The notes beneath the pieces are model-generated. The model saw only the letters and a program-made list of their open reading frames with translations, ran no database searches and was not told where the DNA came from. From Dehalococcoidales bacterium (GTDB taxonomy: Bacteria > Chloroflexota > Dehalococcoidia > Dehalococcoidales > JAQTVP01): a stretch of DNA of 5,949 nt. The position numbers and the translations under genes were made by a program. The stretch is from the NCBI GenBank assembly GCA_028707015.1, contig JAQTVP010000101.1, forward strand, positions 1 through 5,949, read 5' to 3'. Positions 1 to 5,697 of the stretch are shown here, one piece after another. Numbering within the stretch: position 1 is the first letter of the stretch; each line of letters opens with the position of its first letter.

Positions 1-102
1 CGCCGTGCTGGCATATTACTTCTTGGCCTAAATCTTATGATTATTGAGTATTATCAGCGACAAATTCTTAATGGTTCGGATTTTAGACTGATCTTCACCT
101 GA
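1..102 (+). CDS. Possible C-terminal tail of a truncated upstream gene
   Basis: Frame 1 is open from the window edge through 33 codons to a TGA at 100-102. The other two plus-strand frames hit stops within about 45 bases. The translated tail starts with two Arg and a short hydrophobic run (AGILLLGLNLMII) and ends in a polar segment closing FRLIFT. This would fit the last membrane helix and short cytoplasmic tail of a membrane protein. If real, it overlaps the end of the convergent minus-strand gene by 8 bases. No domain is recognisable, and a 33-codon open frame could arise by chance, so this is a tentative call. Confidence 0.35.
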   Translation, partial: RRAGILLLGLNLMIIEYYQRQILNGSDFRLIFT

Positions 103-1771
103 TCATCTTACCTAAAACCGCATCAAATGGTTCTTCCGGAACGGTAATCAGCAAACTATCTTCAACCTCATTAACCAAACCCATATAAGCATTTACCGCA
201 TGACACAGAGAGTCAGTTCTAACGTACAGATTTTTATAATTCCAGACACTCCCGCCAATTGCCTTTTGAGGCTCTTTCAAAAAAAAGGTATTTTCTGCGG
301 AATATGTATTCTGAATAATCCACCAGGTTACTCTAATCGCCGCTTCTTTATATTTACCAGCCCCTTCTACTCCATGTTCTTGGTAAAATTTATACACTTC
401 CATCATTACTTCATCCAGCCAGCCGTTACCACTTGTCGAATAGGCATCATCCCAAGTTCCATAGTAAAGAAGCTTATTTGTATCCAGTTGCTGCCTTCCC
501 AGAATATCACTACTGCATCTGAGAATTATATTTTTATAATAATCGTCTGTATTTATTTTATAAAAATCCATTAGAGACATAATTACCCAGGCACTTGATA
601 TCGGGTTTTTAGAACGGTAGTCATCTCCCAGATAACAACCTTCTCGTTCAACTTTTTCTGTAAAATTCTGGGCAATCTTCTCAGCGGTATTATAATATTT
701 CTGATCCCCGGTAACACCATATAATCGGGAGAGAGCTGAGAGAACCTGGCCATTATAGAGGAGTGATTTTTGTGTACCGTAAACCCAGGTGCCATTTTTA
801 TTTTCTTTATATGGCTTCATCCAGCCATCATCTTTTTGCATGGTAACGAGCCAATCTCCCCCCAATTCTGCCGCTGTCAGGTATTTATCTTCCCCGGTAC
901 GGTCATATAAATCTAATAATGTAAATATACTTAGTGCCGTTGTCCCTACCACAAACCTTGGCTCTTTCTCTCTGGTATTATAATAATAGGAATAATGAAA
1001 GGCGCCATATACCTTGCGGTCTTTACTTTGCATGGAAAGCATAAAATCCGCCCACTCCGGTATTCCTTCCATAATTCTCTCATCGCCATCGAAATCATAA
1101 ATTTTCAGAAGAGTATATATGATTGAAGCTGAGTATACGGTATGTAGCCTATCCCCGAAATCATCATTTAGAACATCGTATTTTTTATAAAAACCATGCT
1201 CATCTTTATTTACCGCCCTGAGCAAGAATTCTTTTCCCTGCTCTATTTTCTGGAGAAGTAATTCTTTATTCAAGCTACGATTTATTACCAGATTCTCAAT
1301 AAGTTCCTTACCCTCTCCATTATATTCTATAAAAGAAAATTCCTGATTCGGAAAAGAAATTAAAATTCTTACATCTTCAATATTTTCTTTACTGAAATAT
1401 GAAGAGCCGTTATCAATCGCATTTAATGTTGCTTCTTCTAGAACTAAAGATAATAGTGTATCACTATCTTTCCCTTTTCCTTCTCCTTTTATTTCTCCCT
1501 GATGATAAATGGTTACATTCAATTCCCAATTACCTCTAATAGCCAATTCATCGGGGTATTGCATCGGTTGCTCATTAAAATAATTCTCAGTCACTAATCT
1601 GGCAAACTGAACGGTTGTGTCCCTGAATTGACTGCTACCACCAGAAAATTCAACAGGAGAGACACCCTGCTCAATGAAAAACCATAATGTTCCTCCGCTT
1701 ATGACGGTAAATAAAATAATACCAATTAATACGTATTTACAGCTGCTTGTTAAGCACTTGGGGAAATTCAT
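95..1771 (-). CDS. Membrane-anchored alpha/alpha-toroid protein with AMMECR1-like N-terminal region
   Basis: A 558-residue protein of unknown function, probably anchored in the membrane and facing outward. Residues about 13-33 form one hydrophobic segment after a short basic stretch (signal anchor; there is no convincing lipobox). Residues about 50-145 resemble the AMMECR1 fold: a strand-turn-strand (WELNVTIYHQGEIKG), a helix rich in A/L/E, then IEDVRILISFP. The usual RGCIG signature is replaced by KGEGKG. Residues about 170-535 are helical repeats of the six-hairpin/toroid type, with recurring patterns such as LLDLYDRTGEDKYLTAAE and LSRLYGVTGDQKYYNTAE, and W/GW motifs (DGW at 315-317, GNGW at 448-451). 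Such folds occur in glycoside hydrolases, polysaccharide lyases and sugar epimerases. I cannot assign catalytic residues, so no activity is claimed. The start is ATG at 1771, preceded by TATAAT only 8 nt upstream and no Shine-Dalgarno sequence. It is transcribed away from the pilus-type genes. The domain reading is by eye. Confidence 0.85.
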   Translation of the reverse strand: MNFPKCLTSSCKYVLIGIILFTVISGGTLWFFIEQGVSPVEFSGGSSQFRDTTVQFARLVTENYFNEQPMQYPDELAIRGNWELNVTIYHQGEIKGEGKGKDSDTLLSLVLEEATLNAIDNGSSYFSKENIEDVRILISFPNQEFSFIEYNGEGKELIENLVINRSLNKELLLQKIEQGKEFLLRAVNKDEHGFYKKYDVLNDDFGDRLHTVYSASIIYTLLKIYDFDGDERIMEGIPEWADFMLSMQSKDRKVYGAFHYSYYYNTREKEPRFVVGTTALSIFTLLDLYDRTGEDKYLTAAELGGDWLVTMQKDDGWMKPYKENKNGTWVYGTQKSLLYNGQVLSALSRLYGVTGDQKYYNTAEKIAQNFTEKVEREGCYLGDDYRSKNPISSAWVIMSLMDFYKINTDDYYKNIILRCSSDILGRQQLDTNKLLYYGTWDDAYSTSGNGWLDEVMMEVYKFYQEHGVEGAGKYKEAAIRVTWWIIQNTYSAENTFFLKEPQKAIGGSVWNYKNLYVRTDSLCHAVNAYMGLVNEVEDSLLITVPEEPFDAVLGKMIR

Positions 1772-1779
1772 AATGTTTA

Positions 1780-1785
1780 ATTATA
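1780..1785 (-). promoter_or_regulatory. Candidate -10 element of the toroid gene (leaderless start)
   Basis: On the minus strand a perfect TATAAT hexamer ends 8 nt before the ATG at 1771 (spacer TAAACATT). A transcript from it would begin within about 0-3 nt of the start codon. No purine-rich ribosome binding site is present, which agrees with leaderless translation. The expected -35 position (plus 1803-1808) reads TTATTT, a poor match, so the call rests on the -10 and its position. Confidence 0.4.
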
Positions 1786-1930
1786 GCTTAGGTGCTCATA
1801 AAAAATAAAATCCATTTGCAGTCAATTACCAAGAAGGAATAATTATTGTTACATATTTCGTATATAAGTGGTTCTTTATAAAACCTTAATAAAATTTTTA
1901 CAAAATCTTTATAGTTTTTATGTCCACCTT

Positions 1931-1948
1931 TTTAACCAAATAGTTAAA
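1931..1948. repeat. Inverted repeat TTTAAC-N6-GTTAAA, possible operator
   Basis: Perfect 6-base arms (1931-1936 and 1943-1948) are separated by CAAATA, about 37 bases before the regulator's start codon. A weak promoter can be drawn with TTTAAC at 1931-1936 as -35 and TATAAA at 1953-1958 as -10 (16-base spacer), in which case the repeat would cover the -35. A dimeric LuxR-family protein could bind such a site, possibly the regulator itself. In AT-rich DNA a repeat of this size can occur by chance. Confidence 0.25.
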
Positions 1949-1972
1949 TTATTATAAAGCATCAATTTTATC

Positions 1973-1980
1973 AAGGAGGT
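1973..1980 (+). promoter_or_regulatory. Strong Shine-Dalgarno sequence that fixes the regulator's start
   Basis: AAGGAGGT lies 4 nt before ATG at 1985. An in-frame GTG at 1979 overlaps this motif and so cannot use it. The ATG is therefore the better start. It is also where the protein begins to align, without gaps, with the second regulator of the window (METI versus MDTI). Confidence 0.8.
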
Positions 1981-1984
1981 GGAT

Positions 1985-2719
1985 ATGGAAACAATCAGTA
2001 TTTTTCTAGCTGACCCGCAGGTTCTTTTCCGAGAGGGAATCCACTTTACTATTTCCGAAGATGATGACATTGAGGTTATCGGCGAAGCAGCTTGTAATAA
2101 CGAAGTGTTCAAATTTATCCGAGATAATCCGCCCAATATAGCTATTTTAAACGCTAACCAGGGTTTTCCCAACGGAATCGACATTACCAGCTATATCAAA
2201 CGGAATACACCAACGGTATCGATAATTCTAATTATAGATGATAATGACGAAGAGCAGCTTCTCTCAGCGATTAAGGCTGGTGCGAGTGCCTATATAACAA
2301 AATATATTACCCCAGATGACCTGCTCACCACCATTAGAAGAGTAGCTAATGGCGTTTGCCCTATAAGTGAAACCCTGTTCAAGCCAGGAATTGCCTTACG
2401 TATTATTAATAAATTTGAGTTTTTCTGGTTAATCAATCTATTCAATGAGGAAATGAATAATCTTTTACTTCATCTTTCCCATCTTGAGAGTAATCTCTTA
2501 AACTATATTGCCGAGGGTATTTCCGCAGAACAGGTAAGTCAAGTACTGAGAATTGATGAGAAAACGATCAAACGGCATCTTAATGTAATACTTACCAAGA
2601 TAATGATAAATGAGCGAATTTGCGAGGTGATCGAAATAATACAACTGAGATCAAAACCCACCATTTCCAATATCAATGATAATGAAACTAATTCCTCCCA
2701 CAATCAAACCCGCTTGTAA
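1985..2719 (+). CDS. Atypical LuxR/NarL-family response regulator with degenerate receiver
   Basis: A 244-residue cytoplasmic transcription regulator. Residues 1-123 are a receiver domain that aligns without gaps to the intact regulator encoded at 4838-5512, with about 37 identities by eye. The phosphorylation chemistry is lost. The acidic pair is D10-P11 instead of D10-D11, the phosphoacceptor is N56 instead of Asp (codon AAC at 2150-2152), and the switch Thr/Ser is I84; only K106 is kept. The C-terminal helix-turn-helix (about 164-220) keeps the LuxR pattern LSxxE, AEGISAEQVSQVL and KTIKRHL, so DNA binding is likely. A longer than usual linker (about 128-162, with FEFFWLINLF) may help dimerisation. 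The last 22 residues are a polar, Asn-rich tail. Known aspartate-less receivers work without phosphorylation, often constitutively or through ligands or partners; the same is inferred here. The frame is intact with a strong ribosome binding site, so this is not an obvious pseudogene. The prepilin peptidase gene follows after 88 bases. Confidence 0.88.
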   Translation: METISIFLADPQVLFREGIHFTISEDDDIEVIGEAACNNEVFKFIRDNPPNIAILNANQGFPNGIDITSYIKRNTPTVSIILIIDDNDEEQLLSAIKAGASAYITKYITPDDLLTTIRRVANGVCPISETLFKPGIALRIINKFEFFWLINLFNEEMNNLLLHLSHLESNLLNYIAEGISAEQVSQVLRIDEKTIKRHLNVILTKIMINERICEVIEIIQLRSKPTISNINDNETNSSHNQTRL

Positions 2720-2738
2720 ATAATACTAAACCAGAGCA

Positions 2739-2767
2739 TTGCTTACTTCGCTTCGCTACTGTATTAT
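2739..2767 (+). promoter_or_regulatory. Candidate promoter for the prepilin peptidase gene
   Basis: TTGCTT (2739-2744) and TATTAT (2762-2767) are separated by exactly 17 bases. The -10 matches the consensus at 5 of 6 positions, the -35 at 3 of 6. Transcription would start near 2774, giving a leader of about 35 nt. Read-through from the upstream regulator is equally possible because no terminator is visible between the genes. Confidence 0.3.
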
Positions 2768-2807
2768 AGTGCCAACGCAATCTAATATATTACAGGTAGT
2801 ATAAATA

Positions 2808-3587
2808 TTGTCTTTATTGATAGTAGTTTTCGCCCTGCTGGGTTTATTCGTAGGCAGTTTCCTGAATGTATGTATAGATAGGCTGCCCCGCCACCAATCT
2901 ATAATTCATCCCGGCTCTCACTGTGATAACTGTAATAATAATCTCAATTTTTGGGATCTTTTCCCTATTATCAGCTATCTATGGCTGCGTGGTAAATGCC
3001 GCTATTGTCAAACTCACATACCCCGCAGGATTCCGATAGTAGAAGGAATAACCGGCTTGTTATTCGCTATGCTCTCATGGAAGTTCGGATTAAGCTTAGA
3101 ACTAGGTATTTCTCTTTTCTATGCTAGTTTACTAATCATAATATTTGTAATTGACTTGGAGAATCAACTGGTTTTGGATAAAATCACCTATCCCAGTATG
3201 ATACTTGCCCTTATTTTTTCTTTTTTCTGGCCGGGAATGGAGGAATTAATATCATTCCCCACAGAAATAATCGATAGATTATTAAGCTCACTAGCAGGAG
3301 GAGCAATCGGCCTGTTAGCTATGGCATTGCCTTATGTTATATATCGCCGCGGAATGGGATTTGGTGACGTTAAACTGGGAACACTGGTTGGATTAATGAC
3401 AGGCTTCCCATTAGTATTTGTGGCCATACTAATGTCATGGATAATGGGAGGAATTGTAGCTGCCTTGTTACTTGCCCTTAAGGTTAAGAGCCTTAAAGAC
3501 CCCATACCCTCAGCTACTTTTTTAGCAATTTCAACTATGGTTACTTTACTATGGGGATCAGCCATCTGGCAATGGTACCTATGGTAA
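2808..3587 (+). CDS. pilD: Prepilin peptidase / N-methyltransferase (type IV leader peptidase)
   Basis: This inner-membrane aspartic protease removes the short leader of type IV prepilins and pseudopilins and methylates the new N-terminal residue. At 259 residues it has the full two-domain form. The N-terminal domain starts with a helix and GSFLNVCIDRLP (16-27), followed by the paired CxxC motifs C39-xx-C42 and C64-xx-C67 that flank FWDLFPIISYLWLRGK. The A24 peptidase domain carries both catalytic aspartates: D116 in FVIDLENQLVLD and D187 in GMGFGDVK. Several hydrophobic helices follow. The start is probably TTG at 2808: an in-frame stop lies at 2802-2804, and the only nearby alternative is TTG at 2817. 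A weak AGG (2794-2796) is the only ribosome-binding-like motif. Its substrate is plausibly the prepilin at 5698. The family assignment is secure; which pilus or secretion system it serves is inferred. The orthologue name could equally be comC or gspO. Confidence 0.95.
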   Translation: MSLLIVVFALLGLFVGSFLNVCIDRLPRHQSIIHPGSHCDNCNNNLNFWDLFPIISYLWLRGKCRYCQTHIPRRIPIVEGITGLLFAMLSWKFGLSLELGISLFYASLLIIIFVIDLENQLVLDKITYPSMILALIFSFFWPGMEELISFPTEIIDRLLSSLAGGAIGLLAMALPYVIYRRGMGFGDVKLGTLVGLMTGFPLVFVAILMSWIMGGIVAALLLALKVKSLKDPIPSATFLAISTMVTLLWGSAIWQWYLW

Positions 3588-3617
3588 CTGTAAAATATCT
3601 GATTTTCTCCATTCTGC

Positions 3618-3650
3618 TTGACATATATATACCAGATGCCTTAGTTTAAT
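3618..3650 (+). promoter_or_regulatory. Candidate promoter placing the transcript start at the kinase start codon
   Basis: A perfect -35 hexamer TTGACA lies at 3618-3623 within the gap after the peptidase gene. Possible -10 elements are TAGTTT (3642-3647, 18-base spacer, weak) or TTTAAT (3645-3650, 5 of 6 match but a 21-base spacer). Either places transcription start at about 3654-3657, on the GTG start codon at 3655. There is no Shine-Dalgarno sequence, consistent with a leaderless mRNA. The imperfect -10 keeps confidence low. Confidence 0.35.
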
Positions 3651-3654
3651 AGTC

Positions 3655-4836
3655 GTGAAAATTCGCATGCGATATGAAAAGGAAGCATATCAGTTTCTAA
3701 CAGTCTTCCGTTTTTTGTCTTACGCTCTGGCGGTAATGTTTACCCAAGTTACCCCATTACAAAGCTCACCATCAATGTCTTCCCTGCAATTATATATAAT
3801 TCTAGCTACGCTAGGTGTCTATACTGTCCTTAAAGTTCTCTCTCCCCTACATTGGAGGGAGAGAAGTACAATGACTTACCTGATTCTGGCAGGTGACTTT
3901 TTACTGTGTATCCTGTTAGTTATCTATACTAATGGTCTAAGCAGTAGTTTCCTGCTCTATTCACTTACTCCAATTATGACAGCAGCCCTGCTCTTTGAAG
4001 AAAGAGTTGCACTCTCCCTGGCAGCCAGCGCTTCTATTTTACTGTCTATTACTCATCTGGCTCTAAGTCAGTTTAGCGATAGATTTACCTGGATTATGCA
4101 GGGATATAACCTTACCATGTTAATCGTCTATTCTCTATTCTGCTTTGTCGCCGCTATCGTACCTTACCGCATTAACCTGAATATTCGTCGGCGCATCGAA
4201 AGAGAGGCAATTATTGAAGAACGGAGAAGAATTGCACGGGAAATACACGATGGGGTAGCACAGTCACTCGGTTACCTTAATTTAAAAACAAAACAAGTAA
4301 GTGATTTCGTATCTTCCCATAATACTGCCAAAGCCCTCACCGAGCTACGTGATATTCGTAAGTTAGTGCAGGACACCTATGAAGATATCAGGGAATCAAT
4401 TGACCAGCTAAGCACCGAGACACGTAATCTCCCCATAATACCAGCCCTGACAAATTACGCAACCGAATTCGGCAATAATAATGGAATCAAAGTGCAATTT
4501 GATGTGCCAAAAACTTCTACCCAGCTTTCCCCCGTAGCAGAACTGCAACTTTTACGGATTTCCCAAGAGGCCTTGACCAATGTCAGAAGACACGCCTTGG
4601 CCAGTAATGTAGATATAAAGATAGCAATAACCAGTAAAACAGTGGAAATGACCGTCAAGGATAATGGGCAAGGATTTAATCTTCCTGACATTAAGGATTA
4701 TCCTCCCGGTTATCATGGACTGAATATAATTCAGGAACGAGCTGAAAGTCTTGGCGGCAGTCTAAACATCTCCAGTGCACCAGGGGAAGGAACCGAAATA
4801 CAGGTCAGCCTTCCTATTGAAAAAGTGAGGTTATGA
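3655..4836 (+). CDS. Membrane sensor histidine kinase, HisKA_3 (NarL-partner) type
   Basis: A 393-residue kinase that autophosphorylates and passes phosphate to a NarL-type regulator. The N-terminal half has about six hydrophobic segments (roughly 14-31, 44-63, 73-91, 97-113, 116-136, 151-171) with very short loops, so there is no sizeable extracellular sensor domain. The dimerisation/phosphoacceptor helix follows: IAREIHDGVAQSLG, with phosphorylated H198 (codon 4246-4248). The ATPase domain shows the N box (QEALTNVRRH, N309), G1 box (DNGQGF, D336), G2 box (GYHGL, 352-356) and GEGT (377-380). The DHp and ATPase motifs all look intact. The start may be GTG at 3655 or ATG at 3667; neither has a ribosome binding site. 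The TGA stop is one base from the next gene's ATG, indicating co-expression and probable translational coupling with that regulator, its likely partner. The signal sensed is unknown; membrane stress, a lipophilic ligand or a partner membrane protein are possible. Confidence 0.93.
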   Translation: MKIRMRYEKEAYQFLTVFRFLSYALAVMFTQVTPLQSSPSMSSLQLYIILATLGVYTVLKVLSPLHWRERSTMTYLILAGDFLLCILLVIYTNGLSSSFLLYSLTPIMTAALLFEERVALSLAASASILLSITHLALSQFSDRFTWIMQGYNLTMLIVYSLFCFVAAIVPYRINLNIRRRIEREAIIEERRRIAREIHDGVAQSLGYLNLKTKQVSDFVSSHNTAKALTELRDIRKLVQDTYEDIRESIDQLSTETRNLPIIPALTNYATEFGNNNGIKVQFDVPKTSTQLSPVAELQLLRISQEALTNVRRHALASNVDIKIAITSKTVEMTVKDNGQGFNLPDIKDYPPGYHGLNIIQERAESLGGSLNISSAPGEGTEIQVSLPIEKVRL

Positions 4837-4837
4837 A

Positions 4838-5512
4838 ATGGACACTATTAAAGTATTGGTAGTGGATGACCACGCATTATTTCGCCGTGGCATTACTTCT
4901 GTATTAGCCAATCAAGAAGGTCTTGAGGTAATCAGCGAAGCATCCGACGGATTAGAAGCAATAGAAAAAACCAAGAAAATTATTCCTGATGTTGTTCTGA
5001 TGGATCTCAATATGCCACGCTGTAGCGGATTAGAAGCTATCCAAGCCCTACAGGCAGAGATGCCTCAGGTTAATATCCTCGTTTTGACTATTTCTGACAA
5101 AGAGGCAGACCTGTTTGCTGCCATAAAATTCGGCGCTAAGGGGTACATCCTGAAAAACACCGAGCCAGATGAGCTAATTCATGCCATCTTCCACATTGCC
5201 CAGGGGGGAGTAATTGTCTCATCTCTTATGGCAACAAAACTTCTCACCGAATTCAAGGATGTCACTACGGGGGTAAAAAAGGAATTTTCCACTCCGAAAG
5301 CCGATGCAAATTTAAGTGCACGGGAAATAGAGGTATTACAATTACTGGCTCAAGGAGCAACCAACAAAATAATCGCTGAGTCCCTGTTTATTTCTGAAAA
5401 CACGGTAAAAACACATCTGCGTAATATAATGGAAAAATTACACCTGGTAAACCGTAGCCAAGCGGCAGCTTATGCTGTTAACCAGGGGATTGTCCAATAT
5501 AACGAGCAATAA
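4838..5512 (+). CDS. NarL/FixJ-family response regulator, partner of the upstream kinase
   Basis: A 224-residue transcription regulator activated by phosphorylation. The receiver (about 1-122) has the full active site: D10-D11, phosphoacceptor D56 in VVLMDLNMP, T84 and K106. After a linker of some 35 residues, the LuxR-type helix-turn-helix spans about 159-219 (LSAREIEVLQLLAQG, IAESLFISENTVKTHLRNIMEKL). The start ATG at 4838 follows the kinase stop after a single base. GAGG at 4827-4830, inside the end of the kinase gene, serves as ribosome binding site with 7-base spacing. Length and motifs are normal for the family. Target genes cannot be read from the sequence; the prepilin gene 185 bases downstream is the nearest candidate. 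Its receiver aligns gap-free with that of the atypical regulator at 1985, so the two may be paralogues. Confidence 0.95.
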   Translation: MDTIKVLVVDDHALFRRGITSVLANQEGLEVISEASDGLEAIEKTKKIIPDVVLMDLNMPRCSGLEAIQALQAEMPQVNILVLTISDKEADLFAAIKFGAKGYILKNTEPDELIHAIFHIAQGGVIVSSLMATKLLTEFKDVTTGVKKEFSTPKADANLSAREIEVLQLLAQGATNKIIAESLFISENTVKTHLRNIMEKLHLVNRSQAAAYAVNQGIVQYNEQ

Positions 5513-5517
5513 GCTCG
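5503..5517. other. Small hairpin spanning the regulator's stop codon
   Basis: CGAGC (5503-5507) and GCTCG (5513-5517) form a perfect 5-base-pair stem with loop AATAA that includes the TAA stop. No T-run follows, so an intrinsic terminator is unlikely. It could be an mRNA 3' structure or chance. Confidence 0.25.
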
Positions 5518-5581
5518 CCATACAAAGCCCTATCACTCTAAAGACTTAGTACCTCATCTTAAAAATCACCCGTTTGTAGGA

Positions 5582-5610
5582 TTGCCAGTAATGGCGCCCT
5601 GCCTTATATT
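5582..5610 (+). promoter_or_regulatory. Sigma-70-type promoter of the prepilin gene
   Basis: TTGCCA (5582-5587) and TATATT (5605-5610) match the -35 and -10 consensus at 5 of 6 positions each, with the ideal 17-base spacer. Transcription would start near 5617, giving a leader of about 80 nt. A small inverted repeat, GCCA-GTAA-TGGC (5584-5595), overlaps the -35 and could be an operator for a LuxR-type dimer. This is the best promoter in the window and suggests that the pilin gene is transcribed separately from the kinase-regulator pair. Confidence 0.6.
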
Positions 5611-5629
5611 ATCTAGTGCAACCTTAAAA

Positions 5630-5690
5630 AAAGAAGGGTTAGCTATCTCTTCTTTAGAGATATTGGGTAACTCGTACAGAGAAAAGGAGA
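5630..5690 (+). promoter_or_regulatory. Prepilin mRNA leader with competing hairpins and a possible anti-Shine-Dalgarno segment
   Basis: A pyrimidine stretch around 5644-5655 can pair in three mutually exclusive ways. Upstream, 5630-5638 pairs with 5647-5655 (9 pairs, one G-U). Locally, 5644-5650 pairs with 5656-5662 (TATCTCT/AGAGATA, 7 perfect pairs, loop TCTTT). Downstream, 5646-5649 plus 5652-5655 pair with 5683-5690, which covers the ribosome binding site AAGGAG (8 pairs with a 2-base bulge). Such an arrangement could gate translation. Pairing between purine-rich and pyrimidine-rich runs is also common by chance, so the regulatory role is inferred. Confidence 0.3.
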
Positions 5691-5697
5691 CTTACCA

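Larger units (their letters stand above)
1772..1984. other. AT-rich divergent intergenic region
   Basis: These 213 bases separate the minus-strand toroid gene from the plus-strand atypical regulator and must contain both promoters. I see no small gene. The region holds A/T tracts around 1875-1920, the minus-strand TATAAT next to the toroid start, an inverted repeat at 1931-1948, and the strong ribosome binding site of the regulator at its right end. Confidence 0.6.

Noticed and set aside
1..14. Start of another minus-strand gene (ATG at 14, with AAGAAG upstream)
   Set aside because: Only four codons remain in the window and the ribosome binding site is weak; there is too little to support a gene.
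200..574. Plus-strand open frame of 124 codons inside the toroid gene
   Set aside because: It is antisense to a well-supported coding region, has a biased composition rich in Ile/Phe/Cys/His, lacks a ribosome binding site, and shows no domain.
1979..1984. GTG at 1979 as the start of the atypical regulator
   Set aside because: It overlaps the AAGGAGGT motif. ATG at 1985 is correctly spaced from that motif and aligns residue 1 with the second regulator.
1918..2184. Minus-strand open frame across the start of the atypical regulator
   Set aside because: It lies opposite a real gene and would cross the regulator's promoter and ribosome binding site; no family pattern is seen.
1985..2719. Atypical regulator as a pseudogene
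   Set aside because: The frame is intact, the ribosome binding site is strong, the DNA-binding domain is retained, and the changes are concentrated at the phosphorylation site rather than spread as random damage.
5503..5517. Intrinsic terminator after the kinase-regulator pair
   Set aside because: The stem is only 5 base pairs and is not followed by a T-run.
5592..5606. Sigma-54-like promoter (TGGCGC...) before the prepilin, as known for some pilin genes
   Set aside because: The GG at 5593-5594 is not followed by GC at the required 10-base spacing, whereas a sigma-70-type promoter fits the same stretch well.
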